Assembly: GCA_029881725.1 (NCBI GenBank)
Contig: JAOUMB010000006.1
Location: 29,016 to 93,015 of the forward strand
Direction of reading: 5' to 3'
Length of the DNA stretch: 64,000 bases
DNA from: Nitrospirota bacterium
GTDB taxonomy: Bacteria; Nitrospirota; JACRHL01
Shown: positions 19,837-30,199 of the stretch, piece after piece
Layout of the letters: the number at the start of each line of letters is the position of its first letter
Position numbering within the stretch: position 1 is the stretch's first letter
Position numbers and translations under genes: made by a program
Notes under the pieces: generated by a model
Database searches by the model: none
What the model was told of the DNA's origin: nothing
Seen by the model: the letters and a program-made list of their open reading frames with translations, nothing else

Positions 19837-19886
19837 CGGGGGAATTCTCCGGGTGGGGGTGCGGTACATGGTAAAAGCCATGTAAA

Positions 19887-20717
19887 ATGGGGCGTTCCAA
19901 AAAATTTATAAGCGGGAGACAGCTGTTGAGCGGATTTGAAGGAATCTTGAGTGGTCCGATCCAGTGGATGCGCGACGTACGGCTCGCCAACCGGACCGGC
20001 CTGGGCGCCATCGTGGCGGGCCTGGGGCTGGCGATGGCGGCCAAGCCGAGCCCGGCCCTGTTCGGAGTTGCGGCGCTTCTGGCGCTGACCGGCGCGGTCA
20101 TTCGTTTCTGGGCCGCCGGGATCATTTCCAAGAACCGCGAACTGGCCACGGGCGGACCCTATGCCTACGTGCGCAACCCGCTTTATTCCGGCAGCTTCCT
20201 GATCATGGTGGCCTTCCTGATGCTGGTCGGGAACCCGTGGTTTGTGGTTCCGGCGGTTATCGGCACGGGGATTATCTACGTGCGTACCATCCGCTCCGAG
20301 CAGGAAATGCTCGAGAGCCTGTTTGGCGCCGCCTATCGGGATTACTGCGAGCAGGTGCCGTCCATCATCCCGTGGAAGGGGCGGGTGGAGGTAGCCGGCG
20401 CGGAGGTGACCTACTCCCTGGAGCAGAGCCTGTTCAACAAGGAATATGCGGGAACCCTGGGCGTGGTGGCGATGCTCTCGGTGTTCTATGCCTACACCCA
20501 CTGGATTCCGCAGGATGCGTTCCGCATCACCTTTGGCGTGGGCCTGACGGCGTTCGTGGTGATTCGCGCGGTGCGCGTTTCCCTGCGCAACGCCCGGGTG
20601 CGCAAGCAGATGATGGTCGAGGCCGCCCGCGCCGCCGAAGAAGCCCGCCAGCGGGGTGATGCGGAGCCCGCCGCCCGCGCCGGGTCGGAGGAAAAACCGC
20701 AGGCGCCGGTTGGCTGA
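19887..20717 (+). CDS. Isoprenylcysteine carboxyl methyltransferase-family membrane methyltransferase
   Basis: NRELATGGPYAYVRNPLYSGSFLIMVAFLML...IRSEQEMLESLFGAAYRDYCEQVPSIIPW, an ICMT/PEMT-type motif. Start uncertain: ATG 19887 or an in-frame TTG near 19926 with a better RBS. Confidence 0.8.
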   Translation: MGRSKKFISGRQLLSGFEGILSGPIQWMRDVRLANRTGLGAIVAGLGLAMAAKPSPALFGVAALLALTGAVIRFWAAGIISKNRELATGGPYAYVRNPLYSGSFLIMVAFLMLVGNPWFVVPAVIGTGIIYVRTIRSEQEMLESLFGAAYRDYCEQVPSIIPWKGRVEVAGAEVTYSLEQSLFNKEYAGTLGVVAMLSVFYAYTHWIPQDAFRITFGVGLTAFVVIRAVRVSLRNARVRKQMMVEAARAAEEARQRGDAEPAARAGSEEKPQAPVG

Positions 20718-20730
20718 CCCGGCCCGGCCC

Positions 20731-21834
20731 GTGAAGGACCGCCTGACCATCGTCCAACTCCTGCCGGAACTGAACGTGGGCGGGGTGGAGCAAGGGGTGG
20801 TGGATTCCTCCCGCGAATACGTGCAGCGCGGCCACCGTTCCATCGTGATTTCCAACGGCGGCCGCCGGGTGCCGGAAATCGAGGGCGATGGGGGGGAGCA
20901 CATTACGCTGCCGATCCATAAAAAGAGCCTTCTCAATGCGTTCCGCATGGTGCCGCGCCTGGCCGCCGTGCTGCGGGATGTGGATGCCGACGTGGTGCAC
21001 GCCCGCTCCCGGGTGCCCGCCTGGATCGGTTTTTTTGCCGCCCGGCGTGCCGGGGTGCCGTTCGTGACCACGGTGCACGGCTGCTATACCCACCCCTGGT
21101 ATTCCCAGGTGATGGTCAAGGGGGAGCGGGTAATCGCCATCAGCCAGATGGTTGCCGACTACGCGGTACGCTCCCTGGGAGCGGATCGCCGACGCCTGCG
21201 CCTCGTGTACCGCGGGCTGTCGCGGGAACGGTATCCCTATGGGTTCAAACCGGATCCGCAATGGCTGGAGGCGTGGTACCGGGACTATCCCGACACCCGG
21301 GGCCGTTTTGTGGTCACCCTGCCGGCGCGCCTGACCCGGTGGAAGGGGCAACTGGATTTTCTGACCGTCATGGAGCACCTGATCCGCGCCGGGGTTCCCG
21401 CCGTGGGGCTGATCGTGGGCGGGCCACACCCCCGGCGCACTGCCTTCCGGGACGAAGTCGCCGGAGAGATCGTCCGGCGCGGCCTCGACAAGCAGGTGTT
21501 CATGACCGGAAACCGCACCGACGTGCGGGAGATCATGGCCATTTCAAACGTGGTGCTGTCCCTGTCCACCGATCCGGAGGCGTTCGGACGCACCAACGTC
21601 GAGGCCGCCTCGCTGGGCATTCCGGTGGCCGGGTACGGCCACGGCGGGGTGGGGGAGACCCTGGCCCACCTGTTGCCCGAGGGGAGTGTGCCGCTGGGCG
21701 ACACCCAGGGCATCGCCGACCGGTTGGTCGAATGGTCCCGGACGCCGCCGGTGGTGGCGCGGGAACATCCGTTCACGCTGGAAAACATGGTGGAGCACAC
21801 CCTGGCCGTTTACCGCGAGGTGGTGCGTGGCTGA
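20731..21834 (+). CDS. GT4 glycosyltransferase
   Basis: DRLTIVQLLPELNVGGVEQGVVDSSREYVQRGHRSIVISNGGR...SLSTDPEAFGRTNVEAASLGIPVAGYGHGGVGE. Start ambiguous (GTG 20731 or upstream TTG). Confidence 0.87.
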   Translation: MKDRLTIVQLLPELNVGGVEQGVVDSSREYVQRGHRSIVISNGGRRVPEIEGDGGEHITLPIHKKSLLNAFRMVPRLAAVLRDVDADVVHARSRVPAWIGFFAARRAGVPFVTTVHGCYTHPWYSQVMVKGERVIAISQMVADYAVRSLGADRRRLRLVYRGLSRERYPYGFKPDPQWLEAWYRDYPDTRGRFVVTLPARLTRWKGQLDFLTVMEHLIRAGVPAVGLIVGGPHPRRTAFRDEVAGEIVRRGLDKQVFMTGNRTDVREIMAISNVVLSLSTDPEAFGRTNVEAASLGIPVAGYGHGGVGETLAHLLPEGSVPLGDTQGIADRLVEWSRTPPVVAREHPFTLENMVEHTLAVYREVVRG

Positions 21835-23653
21835 ACGGCTTCCGATCTCCGTTTTCATCATTGCCCTGAACGAGGCGGACCGCATCCCGCTCACCATCCG
21901 CAGCGTGTGCGACTGGGTGGACGAGGTCATCGTGATCGACTCCGGCAGCACGGACGATACGGTGCAGGTGGCGGAACAGCTCGGGGCCCGCGTGGTGCAC
22001 AATGATTGGCGGGGGTACGGCCCGCAAAAGGTGTTCGGCGAGTCCCTGTGCAAACACGACTGGGTGCTGAACCTGGACGCGGACGAGGAGGTGACCGACA
22101 CCCTGGCCGGGCAGATCCGCTCGGCCGTAACCGGTCCCCTCGCGTACACCGCCTACCGGCTGGCGATTCTGCCGGTGCACGCCTTCCAGGACCGGGGGCA
22201 TCCGTGGACCGTCAACAACCGCCCCGTGCGCCTGTACCGCAAGAGCAAGGCCGGATTCAAGGACAGCACCGTGCACGATTCGGTGGTGGTGCACGAAGGG
22301 CCCGTGGGTCGGCTGTCCGGCATGGTGAATCACCGCTCGTTCCGCTCCCTGGAACACCACGTGGAGAAGGTGAACAGCTATTCCAGCGCCCAGGCGGACG
22401 ACCTGTTCCGCAAGGGCCGCAACCCCATGCGCCTGGAACTGGCGCTGGTGCCGGTGCTGGCATTCGTCAAGCAGTACCTCCTGCGGCGGGAATTTGTTAA
22501 CGGCATCGACGGCGTCATGGTCAGCTACATGTATGCCTTTCAGCGCTTCATCCGGCTGGCCAAAGCACGCGAGCGCTTTCAGGTGGCCAGGCGCAACCCG
22601 GGTAAAACGGTGCTGTGGTGGGGACGGTTCGACCCGGACTATTCCCGCAACCGCATCCTGCGCCAGCGGTTTGAGGAACTCGGGTGGCGGGTGGTCGATT
22701 TCCGCCCCCGCTTCGGGGCGCTGGGGGACGTGGAGGCAATGGCCCGGCGCCTGAAGGCTCCGGATCTGGTGTGGGTGCCCTGTTTCCGTCAACGGGACAT
22801 GGGTGCGGCCACGCGCTGGGCGCGGAGCCGGGGGGTTCCGCTGGTATTCGACCCGTTGATCAGCGCCTATGACAAGCAGGTGTCCGAACGCGCCAAATTC
22901 TCCGCCAGCAGCCTGCGCGGCAAGCGCCTGCTGGCACGGGAGGGGCGGCAGTTCAGGGCCGGGGACGTACTGGTGGCCGATACCGCCGCCCACGCGGATT
23001 ACTTTGCCTCCACCTTCGGCGTGCCGAGCGAACGGCTGGCGGTGATTCCGGTGGGGGCCGAAGAGCCGTTGTTTCATTCGGTCCCGCTCCAGCCCAAGGG
23101 GGCGGAGCCGCTGGAGGTTTTGTTCTACGGCAGTTTTATCGGCCTGCACGGTCCGGAGTGGATCGTCGAGGCCGCCCGCATCTACGAAGGGCCCCCGGTA
23201 ATCTGGACGCTGCTCGGCGCCGGGCCGCAAGTGGCGGAGTGCAAGCGGCGGGCGGCAACGGTTCCCACCGTGCGCTTCGAGCCATGGGATCCGTATACGC
23301 ACCGTCCGGTGCGTGTGCATCAGGCGGACATCCTGCTTGGCGTGTTCGGCACCGGACCCAAGGCGGGGCGGGTGATTCCCAACAAGGTCTATCAATCGCT
23401 GGCGTGTGGCCGCCCGGTGATCACCCGGCATTCAGCCGCATATCCGGAACCGTTGCTGGATGGCACCGGAGGCATGGCCTTCGTGCCGCCGGGAGACCCC
23501 AAGGCACTGGCGCGGGCAGTGGCGGAATGGGCCGCGCAACCGGACCGGTTGGCAGAGATGGGCGTGGCCGCCCGCGCAACCTACGATCGGTATTTCTCCA
23601 ATCGCGCCGTGGGCGATGCCCTGGCGGAGGTGCTGGCCCGGGTGAGCGCTTGA
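21827..23653 (+). CDS. Two-domain glycosyltransferase: N-terminal GT2 (WaaE/KdtX-like) fused to C-terminal GT4-like domain
   Basis: N-term: LPISVFIIALNEADRIPLTIRSVCDWVDEVIVIDSGSTDDTVQVAEQLGARVV...WVLNLDADEEV. C-term: KTVLWWGRFDPDYSRNRILRQRF...VFGTGPKAGRVIPNKVYQSLACGRPVITRHS. One uninterrupted ORF. Confidence 0.82.
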   Translation: MAERLPISVFIIALNEADRIPLTIRSVCDWVDEVIVIDSGSTDDTVQVAEQLGARVVHNDWRGYGPQKVFGESLCKHDWVLNLDADEEVTDTLAGQIRSAVTGPLAYTAYRLAILPVHAFQDRGHPWTVNNRPVRLYRKSKAGFKDSTVHDSVVVHEGPVGRLSGMVNHRSFRSLEHHVEKVNSYSSAQADDLFRKGRNPMRLELALVPVLAFVKQYLLRREFVNGIDGVMVSYMYAFQRFIRLAKARERFQVARRNPGKTVLWWGRFDPDYSRNRILRQRFEELGWRVVDFRPRFGALGDVEAMARRLKAPDLVWVPCFRQRDMGAATRWARSRGVPLVFDPLISAYDKQVSERAKFSASSLRGKRLLAREGRQFRAGDVLVADTAAHADYFASTFGVPSERLAVIPVGAEEPLFHSVPLQPKGAEPLEVLFYGSFIGLHGPEWIVEAARIYEGPPVIWTLLGAGPQVAECKRRAATVPTVRFEPWDPYTHRPVRVHQADILLGVFGTGPKAGRVIPNKVYQSLACGRPVITRHSAAYPEPLLDGTGGMAFVPPGDPKALARAVAEWAAQPDRLAEMGVAARATYDRYFSNRAVGDALAEVLARVSA

Positions 23654-23707
23654 CGTTTCCGGCGATCGGGATGTGGTAACATTTTCGCCTAATCTCGAGG
23701 GGTGAGC

Positions 23708-24475
23708 ATGAAAGCAGTCATTCTGGCCGGCGGTCTGGGTACCCGGTTGGCCGAGGAAACCGAAACCCGCCCCAAGCCGATGGTCGAGGTCGGCGGCAAA
23801 CCCATCCTGTGGCACATCATGAACATCTATGCGGCACACGGTGTCACCGAGTTCATCATCTGCCTGGGTTACAAGGGGTATGTCATCAAGGAGTATTTTG
23901 CCAATTACTTCCTGCACATGTCGGACGTGACCTTCGACCTGTCCGACAACTCCATGGAAGTGCATGAGAATTACTCCCCGCCGTGGAAGGTGACACTGGT
24001 GGACACCGGTGCCGAATCCATGACCGGAGGCCGTCTGCGCCGGGTCCGGCGATATCTGGGTGACGAGGACTTCTGTTTCACCTACGGCGACGGCGTGGCC
24101 GACGTGAATATTGGCGCCGCCATCGATTTTCATCGCGCGCAGGGGCGTCTGGCGACCGTCACCGCCGCCCAGCCGCCCGGCCGCTTCGGGGTGTTGCAGA
24201 CCGAGGGGGACGCAATCGTCGGGTTTCAGGAAAAGCCCCAGGGGGAAAGCGGTTGGGTAAACGCCGGGTTCTTTGTGCTGTCTCCCCGGGTGATCGACTA
24301 CATTGAAGGGGATGCCACCATCTGGGAGCGTGAACCGATGGAACGTCTGGCCAAGGACGGACAGTTGTCCGCCTTCCGCCACAACGGGTTCTGGCAGCCG
24401 ATGGACACCCTGCGCGACAAACAGTTGTTGGAACACCTGTGGGAAACCGGGAAAGCACCGTGGAAGGTATGGTGA
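23708..24475 (+). CDS. rfbF: Glucose-1-phosphate cytidylyltransferase
   Basis: [45 protein letters not shown]...[15 protein letters not shown]. Confidence 0.95.
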   Translation: MKAVILAGGLGTRLAEETETRPKPMVEVGGKPILWHIMNIYAAHGVTEFIICLGYKGYVIKEYFANYFLHMSDVTFDLSDNSMEVHENYSPPWKVTLVDTGAESMTGGRLRRVRRYLGDEDFCFTYGDGVADVNIGAAIDFHRAQGRLATVTAAQPPGRFGVLQTEGDAIVGFQEKPQGESGWVNAGFFVLSPRVIDYIEGDATIWEREPMERLAKDGQLSAFRHNGFWQPMDTLRDKQLLEHLWETGKAPWKVW

Positions 24476-25539
24476 TCGACACCGCGTTCTGGACCGGAAA
24501 GCGGGTGCTGGTGACCGGCCACACCGGCTTCAAGGGGGCGTGGCTGAGCCTGTGGCTGACGGAAATGGGCGCCGTGGTGTCCGGTTATGCGCTGGACCCG
24601 CCCACCACGCCAAACCTGTTCACCCACCTGCGGCTGGACAAGCGCGTTGCCTCGGTGATCGGCGACCTGCGGGACCCGGCCCATGTGCGCCGGGCGGTGG
24701 CGGAACACCGCCCCGACGTGGTGTTCCATCTGGCCGCGCAGCCGCTGGTGCGCGAATCCTATCGGGACCCGGTGGGAACCTATGCCACCAACGTCATGGG
24801 GCTGGTGCACCTGTTCGAAGCGTTGCGAGAGACGGCGACGGCGCGGGTGATGGTCAACGTCACCAGCGACAAGTGCTACGAAAACCGCGAGTGGGTGTGG
24901 GGCTATCGCGAAACCGACGCCATGGGCGGCTATGACCCGTACAGCAGCAGCAAGGGGTGCGCGGAACTGGTTACCGCCGCCTACCGCCGTTCCTTTTTTC
25001 AGGATGGTGGGATGACCCTGGCCTCGGCACGGGCCGGCAATGTGATCGGCGGTGGCGACTGGGCGGACGACCGCCTGGTGCCGGACGCCATCCGGGCCTT
25101 TGGCGCCGCCAGGCCGCTTCGGATTCGCAACCCCCACGCGGTGCGCCCGTGGCAGCACGTGCTCGACCCCTTGAACGGCTACATGATGCTGGCCCGCCGG
25201 TTGTGGGACGATCCGGGGTGCGCCGAGGGGTGGAATTTTGGTCCCCCCGCCGAAGACGCCCGCAACGTGGCCTGGGTGGTGGACCGCCTTTGCAGTGCCT
25301 GGGGGGAGGGAGCCGCATGGGAACGGGATGGCGACGACCATCCCCACGAGGCGTCCCTGTTGTCGCTGGATTGCGCCAAGGCCCGCAACGGCCTTGGGTG
25401 GCATCCGGTCTGGCACACGGAGCAGGCCCTGGAGGAGACCATTCGTTGGTACCGCGCCGCGTCCGATGGGGAGTCCATGGTCGATTTCAGCCTGCAACAG
25501 ATCACCCGTTTTTCCACCCAGGCGGCTTCCGCCGCGTAA
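24469..25539 (+). CDS. rfbG: CDP-glucose 4,6-dehydratase
   Basis: [36 protein letters not shown]...[38 protein letters not shown]...[19 protein letters not shown]. Confidence 0.94.
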   Translation: MVIDTAFWTGKRVLVTGHTGFKGAWLSLWLTEMGAVVSGYALDPPTTPNLFTHLRLDKRVASVIGDLRDPAHVRRAVAEHRPDVVFHLAAQPLVRESYRDPVGTYATNVMGLVHLFEALRETATARVMVNVTSDKCYENREWVWGYRETDAMGGYDPYSSSKGCAELVTAAYRRSFFQDGGMTLASARAGNVIGGGDWADDRLVPDAIRAFGAARPLRIRNPHAVRPWQHVLDPLNGYMMLARRLWDDPGCAEGWNFGPPAEDARNVAWVVDRLCSAWGEGAAWERDGDDHPHEASLLSLDCAKARNGLGWHPVWHTEQALEETIRWYRAASDGESMVDFSLQQITRFSTQAASAA

Positions 25540-25552
25540 CCCGTTGAGACCC

Positions 25553-26875
25553 ATGTTGAGCCCCGAACAGGACGCCGCCCTGCGCAAGGAAATTCTGGAT
25601 CTGGTGGCGCGGTATGCGCAGCAGGCCCACGGACCGAAGGCGTTTACCGCCGGAGAGAGCATGGTGCCGCCCTCCGGAAAGGTTTACGGTGCGGAGGAAA
25701 TGACCGCACTGGTGGACGCGTCGCTGGACTTCTGGCTCACCACGGGCCGCTATAACGACCGGTTTGAATCGCAGTTGGCCACCTTTCTGGGGGTCCGTTA
25801 TGCATTGACGGTCAATTCCGGGTCATCCGCCAACCTGCTGGCGGTGGCGGCGCTCAATTCACCGCTCCTCGGTGACCGGGCGCTTAAGCCGGGCGATGAG
25901 GTGATTACCGCCGCCGCCGGGTTCCCCACCACCCTCAATCCGCTCATCCAGCACGGGCAGGTGCCGGTGTTCGTGGATGTGGACCTGGCCACCTGCAACG
26001 CCACGGCCGCCGCGGTGCGCCAGGCGGTGAGCCCGCGTACCCGGGGCATCATGCTGGCGCACACCCTGGGCAACCCGTTCGATATTGCCGGAATCATGGA
26101 AATCGCCCGCGAGCACGACCTGTGGGTGGTCGAGGATTGCTGTGACGCGCTGGGGGCCACCTTTGGCGGGCAGAAGGTGGGTACCTTCGGCCACATCGGC
26201 ACGCTCAGCTTCTATCCGGCGCACCATATCACCATGGGCGAGGGCGGAGCCGTGTTCACTCGCGAGGCCCCGCTCAAGCGGGAACTGGAGTCCATTCGCG
26301 ATTGGGGGCGCCACTGTTATTGCCCGCCGGGCAAGGACAACACCTGTGGCAAGCGCTACGACTGGAAACTGGGCGGGCTGCCCGAGGGATACGACCACAA
26401 GTACATCTATTCCAACCTGGGCTACAACCTGAAGATTTCCGACATGCAGGCCGCGGTGGGGGTGGCGCAGATGGATCGCCTGGACGGCTTCATCCGGCGC
26501 CGCAACGAGAATTTTGCCTATCTGCACGAACGCCTGACGCCGCTCTCCGACCGGCTGATCCTTCCCCGCGCCACGCCGGGCAGCGAGCCGTCCTGGTTCG
26601 GCTTCCCCATTACCCTGGATGGCGATGCACGCGGTACCCGCACCGATCTGTTGCGCTTTCTGGACGGGCGCAAGGTGGGGACGCGCCTGCTGTTCGCCGG
26701 AAACCTGACCCGGCAACCGTACATGCAGGGGCGTGAATTCCGGGTTTCCGGAGAGCTGACCAACACCGACCGGATCATGCACGACACTTTCTGGGTGGGG
26801 ATCTACCCCGGTTTGGACAAGTCCATGCTCGATTACACGGCGGACTCCATCGCGGCCTTTTACGGGGGCGCCTGA
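25553..26875 (+). CDS. rfbH: CDP-4-dehydro-6-deoxyglucose 3-dehydrase (RfbH/DdhC/AscC, E1)
   Basis: [17 protein letters not shown]-type PLP fold; [40 protein letters not shown] (His in place of PLP Lys); [41 protein letters not shown]. Confidence 0.94.
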   Translation: MLSPEQDAALRKEILDLVARYAQQAHGPKAFTAGESMVPPSGKVYGAEEMTALVDASLDFWLTTGRYNDRFESQLATFLGVRYALTVNSGSSANLLAVAALNSPLLGDRALKPGDEVITAAAGFPTTLNPLIQHGQVPVFVDVDLATCNATAAAVRQAVSPRTRGIMLAHTLGNPFDIAGIMEIAREHDLWVVEDCCDALGATFGGQKVGTFGHIGTLSFYPAHHITMGEGGAVFTREAPLKRELESIRDWGRHCYCPPGKDNTCGKRYDWKLGGLPEGYDHKYIYSNLGYNLKISDMQAAVGVAQMDRLDGFIRRRNENFAYLHERLTPLSDRLILPRATPGSEPSWFGFPITLDGDARGTRTDLLRFLDGRKVGTRLLFAGNLTRQPYMQGREFRVSGELTNTDRIMHDTFWVGIYPGLDKSMLDYTADSIAAFYGGA

Positions 26876-27423
26876 TGGAGGTGCGTTCCACCGCCATTCC
26901 CGGTTGCCGGGAGTTGCAGCCCGTGGTGCGCGGCGATGCGCGGGGCCGCTTTATAAAAGTCTTTCACCGGGATGATTTTATAACGCATGGAATGAGCGGC
27001 GATTTTGCCGAGGCGTATTACTCGGTGTCGGAGCGCGGCGTGGTGCGCGGGCTGCATTTTATGCTGCCGCCCCAGGATCAGGACAAGCTGGTCTACTGCA
27101 CCTCCGGAACCGTTCTGGACGCGGTGGTCGATCTGCGGCGTGGGTCACCTGCCTTCGGCAAATTTGAAACGTTCGACCTGTCCGCGGAGCGCGCCAACAT
27201 GGTTTACATCCCCAAGGGGTGTGCTCACGGCTTTTGTGTCACATCGGCGCAAGCCACCATGGCCTACCACGTGACCACGGTCTATTCGGCGGAGCACGAC
27301 GCGGGCATCCTGTGGAACTCCGCCGGGATTCCCTGGCCCACCGATGCACCGTTGTTGTCCCCGCGGGACCGGGAATTCCCCACGCTGGATGCTTTCGACT
27401 CACCCTTTGTGTTCGAGGGGTGA
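26875..27423 (+). CDS. dTDP-4-dehydrorhamnose 3,5-epimerase-family protein (possible CDP-sugar 5-epimerase)
   Basis: RGRFIKVFHRDDFITHG...AEAYYSVSERGVVRGLHFMLPPQDQDKLVYCTSGTVLDAVVDLR...VYIPKGCAHGFCV, RmlC-like cupin signatures. Confidence 0.88.
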   Translation: MEVRSTAIPGCRELQPVVRGDARGRFIKVFHRDDFITHGMSGDFAEAYYSVSERGVVRGLHFMLPPQDQDKLVYCTSGTVLDAVVDLRRGSPAFGKFETFDLSAERANMVYIPKGCAHGFCVTSAQATMAYHVTTVYSAEHDAGILWNSAGIPWPTDAPLLSPRDREFPTLDAFDSPFVFEG

Positions 27424-28334
27424 TGGCGGTGGGCGAGCCTCGCCGTTTTCTGATTACCGGCGCGACCGGCTTTGTCGGCTCCCGCCTGACCCGGCGGCTG
27501 GTGGCGGACGGGCACGACTGCCACGTGGTGGTGCGGCCCGACTCGGCACTGGATGAACTGTCCCCGGTGCGGGACCGCCTGACCGTGCACGTGCACGACG
27601 GCACCACCGGCGGCATGTCTCAATTGATGGAGGCGGCGGCGCCGGAGGTGGTGTTCCATTTGGCCGCGTATTTCGTGGCCGAACACCGGTCGGACGACAT
27701 CGACCGGCTGATCGAGGCCAATCTCCGCTTTGGCGCCCAGTTGGTGGATGCGCTGTGCGCGCGGGAGCGGCCGCTGCTGGTGAATACCGGCACCTCCTGG
27801 CAGCACTTTCATATGGCGGCATACCGCCCGGTATCGCTGTATGCGGCCACCAAACAGGCGTTCGAGGACCTGCTCGCCTATTACGCCGACGCGACCCGGT
27901 TGCAGGTGATCACGCTCAAACTGTTCGATACCTACGGCCCTGGCGATCCCCGTAAAAAGCTGCTGTTCGCCTTGGCGAATGCGGCACAGAGTGGTGAACA
28001 AATGGCGCTTTCCGGCGGTGAGCAGCACATCGATATGGTGCATGTGGACGACGCCGTTGAGGCGTTTGTGCTGGCGGGACAACGCCTGCTGGCAGGGGAG
28101 GTGACCGAACCGGAAAGCTACGCGGTGTCGTCCGGGACGGCCCCGACACTGCGGGAACTGGTCGCCCTGTTCGAGCGGGCGTCCGGGGGGCGGTTGAATG
28201 TGGCGTGGGGGGCCAGAGCGTACCGTGCCCGCGAGGTGATGCACCCCTGGCGGGGAGGAACCCCGGTGCCGGGGTGGGCGCCGAAGGTGGGGCTGGAGCA
28301 AGGGCTTCGTGATATGGTGACGGCCAATGGCTGA
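27423..28334 (+). CDS. NAD-dependent epimerase/dehydratase-family sugar nucleotide reductase
   Basis: RFLITGATGFVGSRLTRRLVADGHDCHVVVRP...VVFHLAAYFVAEH; terminal position in the CDP-deoxysugar gene set. Confidence 0.85.
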   Translation: MAVGEPRRFLITGATGFVGSRLTRRLVADGHDCHVVVRPDSALDELSPVRDRLTVHVHDGTTGGMSQLMEAAAPEVVFHLAAYFVAEHRSDDIDRLIEANLRFGAQLVDALCARERPLLVNTGTSWQHFHMAAYRPVSLYAATKQAFEDLLAYYADATRLQVITLKLFDTYGPGDPRKKLLFALANAAQSGEQMALSGGEQHIDMVHVDDAVEAFVLAGQRLLAGEVTEPESYAVSSGTAPTLRELVALFERASGGRLNVAWGARAYRAREVMHPWRGGTPVPGWAPKVGLEQGLRDMVTANG

Positions 28335-29298
28335 ACGGTTTTCCATCGTGATTGTGCACCGCAACGGCGCGGAAATCCTGTTGCACACCCTGGATGCCCT
28401 GGGAAAGGCCGTCGACCCCGCGCGGGACCGGGTGTTTCTGGTGGACAACGGCAGCACTGACGACTCCTTGTCGCGGGTGCGCCTGTCCCATCCGCACGTG
28501 ACGGTGATCGAAAACGGCTGCAACCTGGGGTATGCCGCTGCAATCAACCGGGCGATTTCCGAGACGCAATCTGAATTCGTGCTGCTGCTGAACAACGACG
28601 CCTTCGTGCCGCCCCATCTGCTGACCCGCATGGAAACGCTGTTCCGGGAACGCCCGCAGGCGGCGATTATCGGCCCGCAACTGGTGTCTCCGGAGGGGGC
28701 CACCCAGCGATCCTTTGGCACCGAGCCCACCGTACGTGGCGAACTGGGCATTCGCCTGCTCCAGCAGCGCCGTCCCAAGGCGCCGTCGGAGCCGGTGGCA
28801 GCGGTGGACTGGATCAGCGGCGCCTGCATGGCGGTGCGGCGGAAGGCGTTCGAGCAGGCCGGGACGATCGACAGCGGGTTCTTTTTCTATTTTGAGGATG
28901 TGGAGTGGTGTGTGCGGCTTCGGCGCGCGGGCTGGCAGGCGTTGTTTGACCGCGAGACCGAGGTGGTGCACATCATGGGCAGCAGCACCAAGCGGGTGCG
29001 CCGCGAGGCCCAGGTGGAAATGTTGCGCTCGCGGCTGCGTTTTTACCGCAAGGTGTTTTCGCCGGGGGCGGCAGCCCTGCTATTGACGGTCCGGTGGTTG
29101 CGGCTGCTCCTGAACACTGCCTCCTACCTGTTGCTGACCGCGTTGACGCTGGGAATGGCAGGAAAGGTGCGGGGCAAGTTCCTGGACTACGGATACCAGC
29201 TAGTCTGGTGGATGTCCGGCTGCCCGGAGTCCTGGGGGTTGCCGGGAAAACGGGCTTCGGATGGCGGTCAATCGATACCCAGTAACGTCCAATCGTAA
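28327..29298 (+). CDS. GT2 glycosyltransferase (rhamnosyltransferase-like)
   Basis: FSIVIVHRNGAEILLHTLDALGKA...FLVDNGSTDDSLSRV...NLGYAAAINRAI...VLLLNNDAFVPP...VDWISGACMAVRRKAFEQAG. Confidence 0.88.
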   Translation: MAERFSIVIVHRNGAEILLHTLDALGKAVDPARDRVFLVDNGSTDDSLSRVRLSHPHVTVIENGCNLGYAAAINRAISETQSEFVLLLNNDAFVPPHLLTRMETLFRERPQAAIIGPQLVSPEGATQRSFGTEPTVRGELGIRLLQQRRPKAPSEPVAAVDWISGACMAVRRKAFEQAGTIDSGFFFYFEDVEWCVRLRRAGWQALFDRETEVVHIMGSSTKRVRREAQVEMLRSRLRFYRKVFSPGAAALLLTVRWLRLLLNTASYLLLTALTLGMAGKVRGKFLDYGYQLVWWMSGCPESWGLPGKRASDGGQSIPSNVQS

Positions 29299-30068
29299 TG
29301 GACGTTAAGAGCCTGACGGACCCGCTGGACATCTTTTGGCCTGCTCCGACCGCGGTGGCCCCAGATGAGCGAGGCCTTGATGTATGGCATGCCCTGGCTC
29401 ACCAACTCCGGTGCCGCAAAGATTGTAAGGTCCGCTTCATTGCGATCGATCCGTTTCCAGCGTGGGAGCCACGTGGCACGTCGTTTCCACACATAGCGGC
29501 TTTCTTCCGGAAAAGGGAAGCGATGGATGAGGGTGTCTCCCTTCAGACCATGCGCGGTCAAGTGGGTGGTCAGGCCGACTTCGTAATCGCGAATCACTTC
29601 GCCCTTCGTAGGTATATCAACCACGCCGCTCCAAAAGGATTTCCACGCCGGGGATGCCAAAACTGTCTGGCGGAAACACAGAAAATAACTCTGGACGTGC
29701 GGGGCCATTTCCTCATGAGCCGTCAGGCCCCAGAAATCACAGGGCCGGCCCGCCATGGTGGAAAATACGGATTCCAGAGAAAACAGTGGGCCGACGATGC
29801 TGGAATTGGTTAACAGGACTTCGTCAAAATCGGACAGTTTTTCGTTGGCAAGGCCCAATTTCCAAGCTGCGAAATCAAACCCTTTGTTGGGACGCGTGAC
29901 AAGTTCATCACAATGCTGCCTTACCCTCCCCGCGCTCTGATCGTCTAGGGGAGAGTTGGAGACAAACACAAGGCGCGCCACATGCGGGCGCAGAGCGGAC
30001 AGGTGATAAATGATCCAGGGGTCAACAGTGCCGCGGGCATTGAAGTGGGCGAATATACAAAGGCGCAT
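29268..30068 (-). CDS. Rhamnan synthesis protein F (RgpF)-like protein
   Basis: MRLCIFAHFNARGTVDPWIIYHLSALRPHVARLVFVSNSPL...ITRPNKGFDFAAWKLGL-type motif (LVTRPNKGFDFAAWKLGLANE...EVLLTNSSIVGPLF). Confidence 0.75.
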   Translation of the reverse strand: MRLCIFAHFNARGTVDPWIIYHLSALRPHVARLVFVSNSPLDDQSAGRVRQHCDELVTRPNKGFDFAAWKLGLANEKLSDFDEVLLTNSSIVGPLFSLESVFSTMAGRPCDFWGLTAHEEMAPHVQSYFLCFRQTVLASPAWKSFWSGVVDIPTKGEVIRDYEVGLTTHLTAHGLKGDTLIHRFPFPEESRYVWKRRATWLPRWKRIDRNEADLTIFAAPELVSQGMPYIKASLIWGHRGRSRPKDVQRVRQALNVHYDWTLLGID

Positions 30069-30199
30069 GGCGAATCACTCTCTAATCAAGAGGGTGGTGG
30101 CAAGTTCCTGCTGGCAGCAAACTTTTCCAAGGCCTATAATAGGGGTTTCTGCAGCTCGGCTCCAGTGGTATAGGGGGGAACCTGTCTACTCGACCGTTA

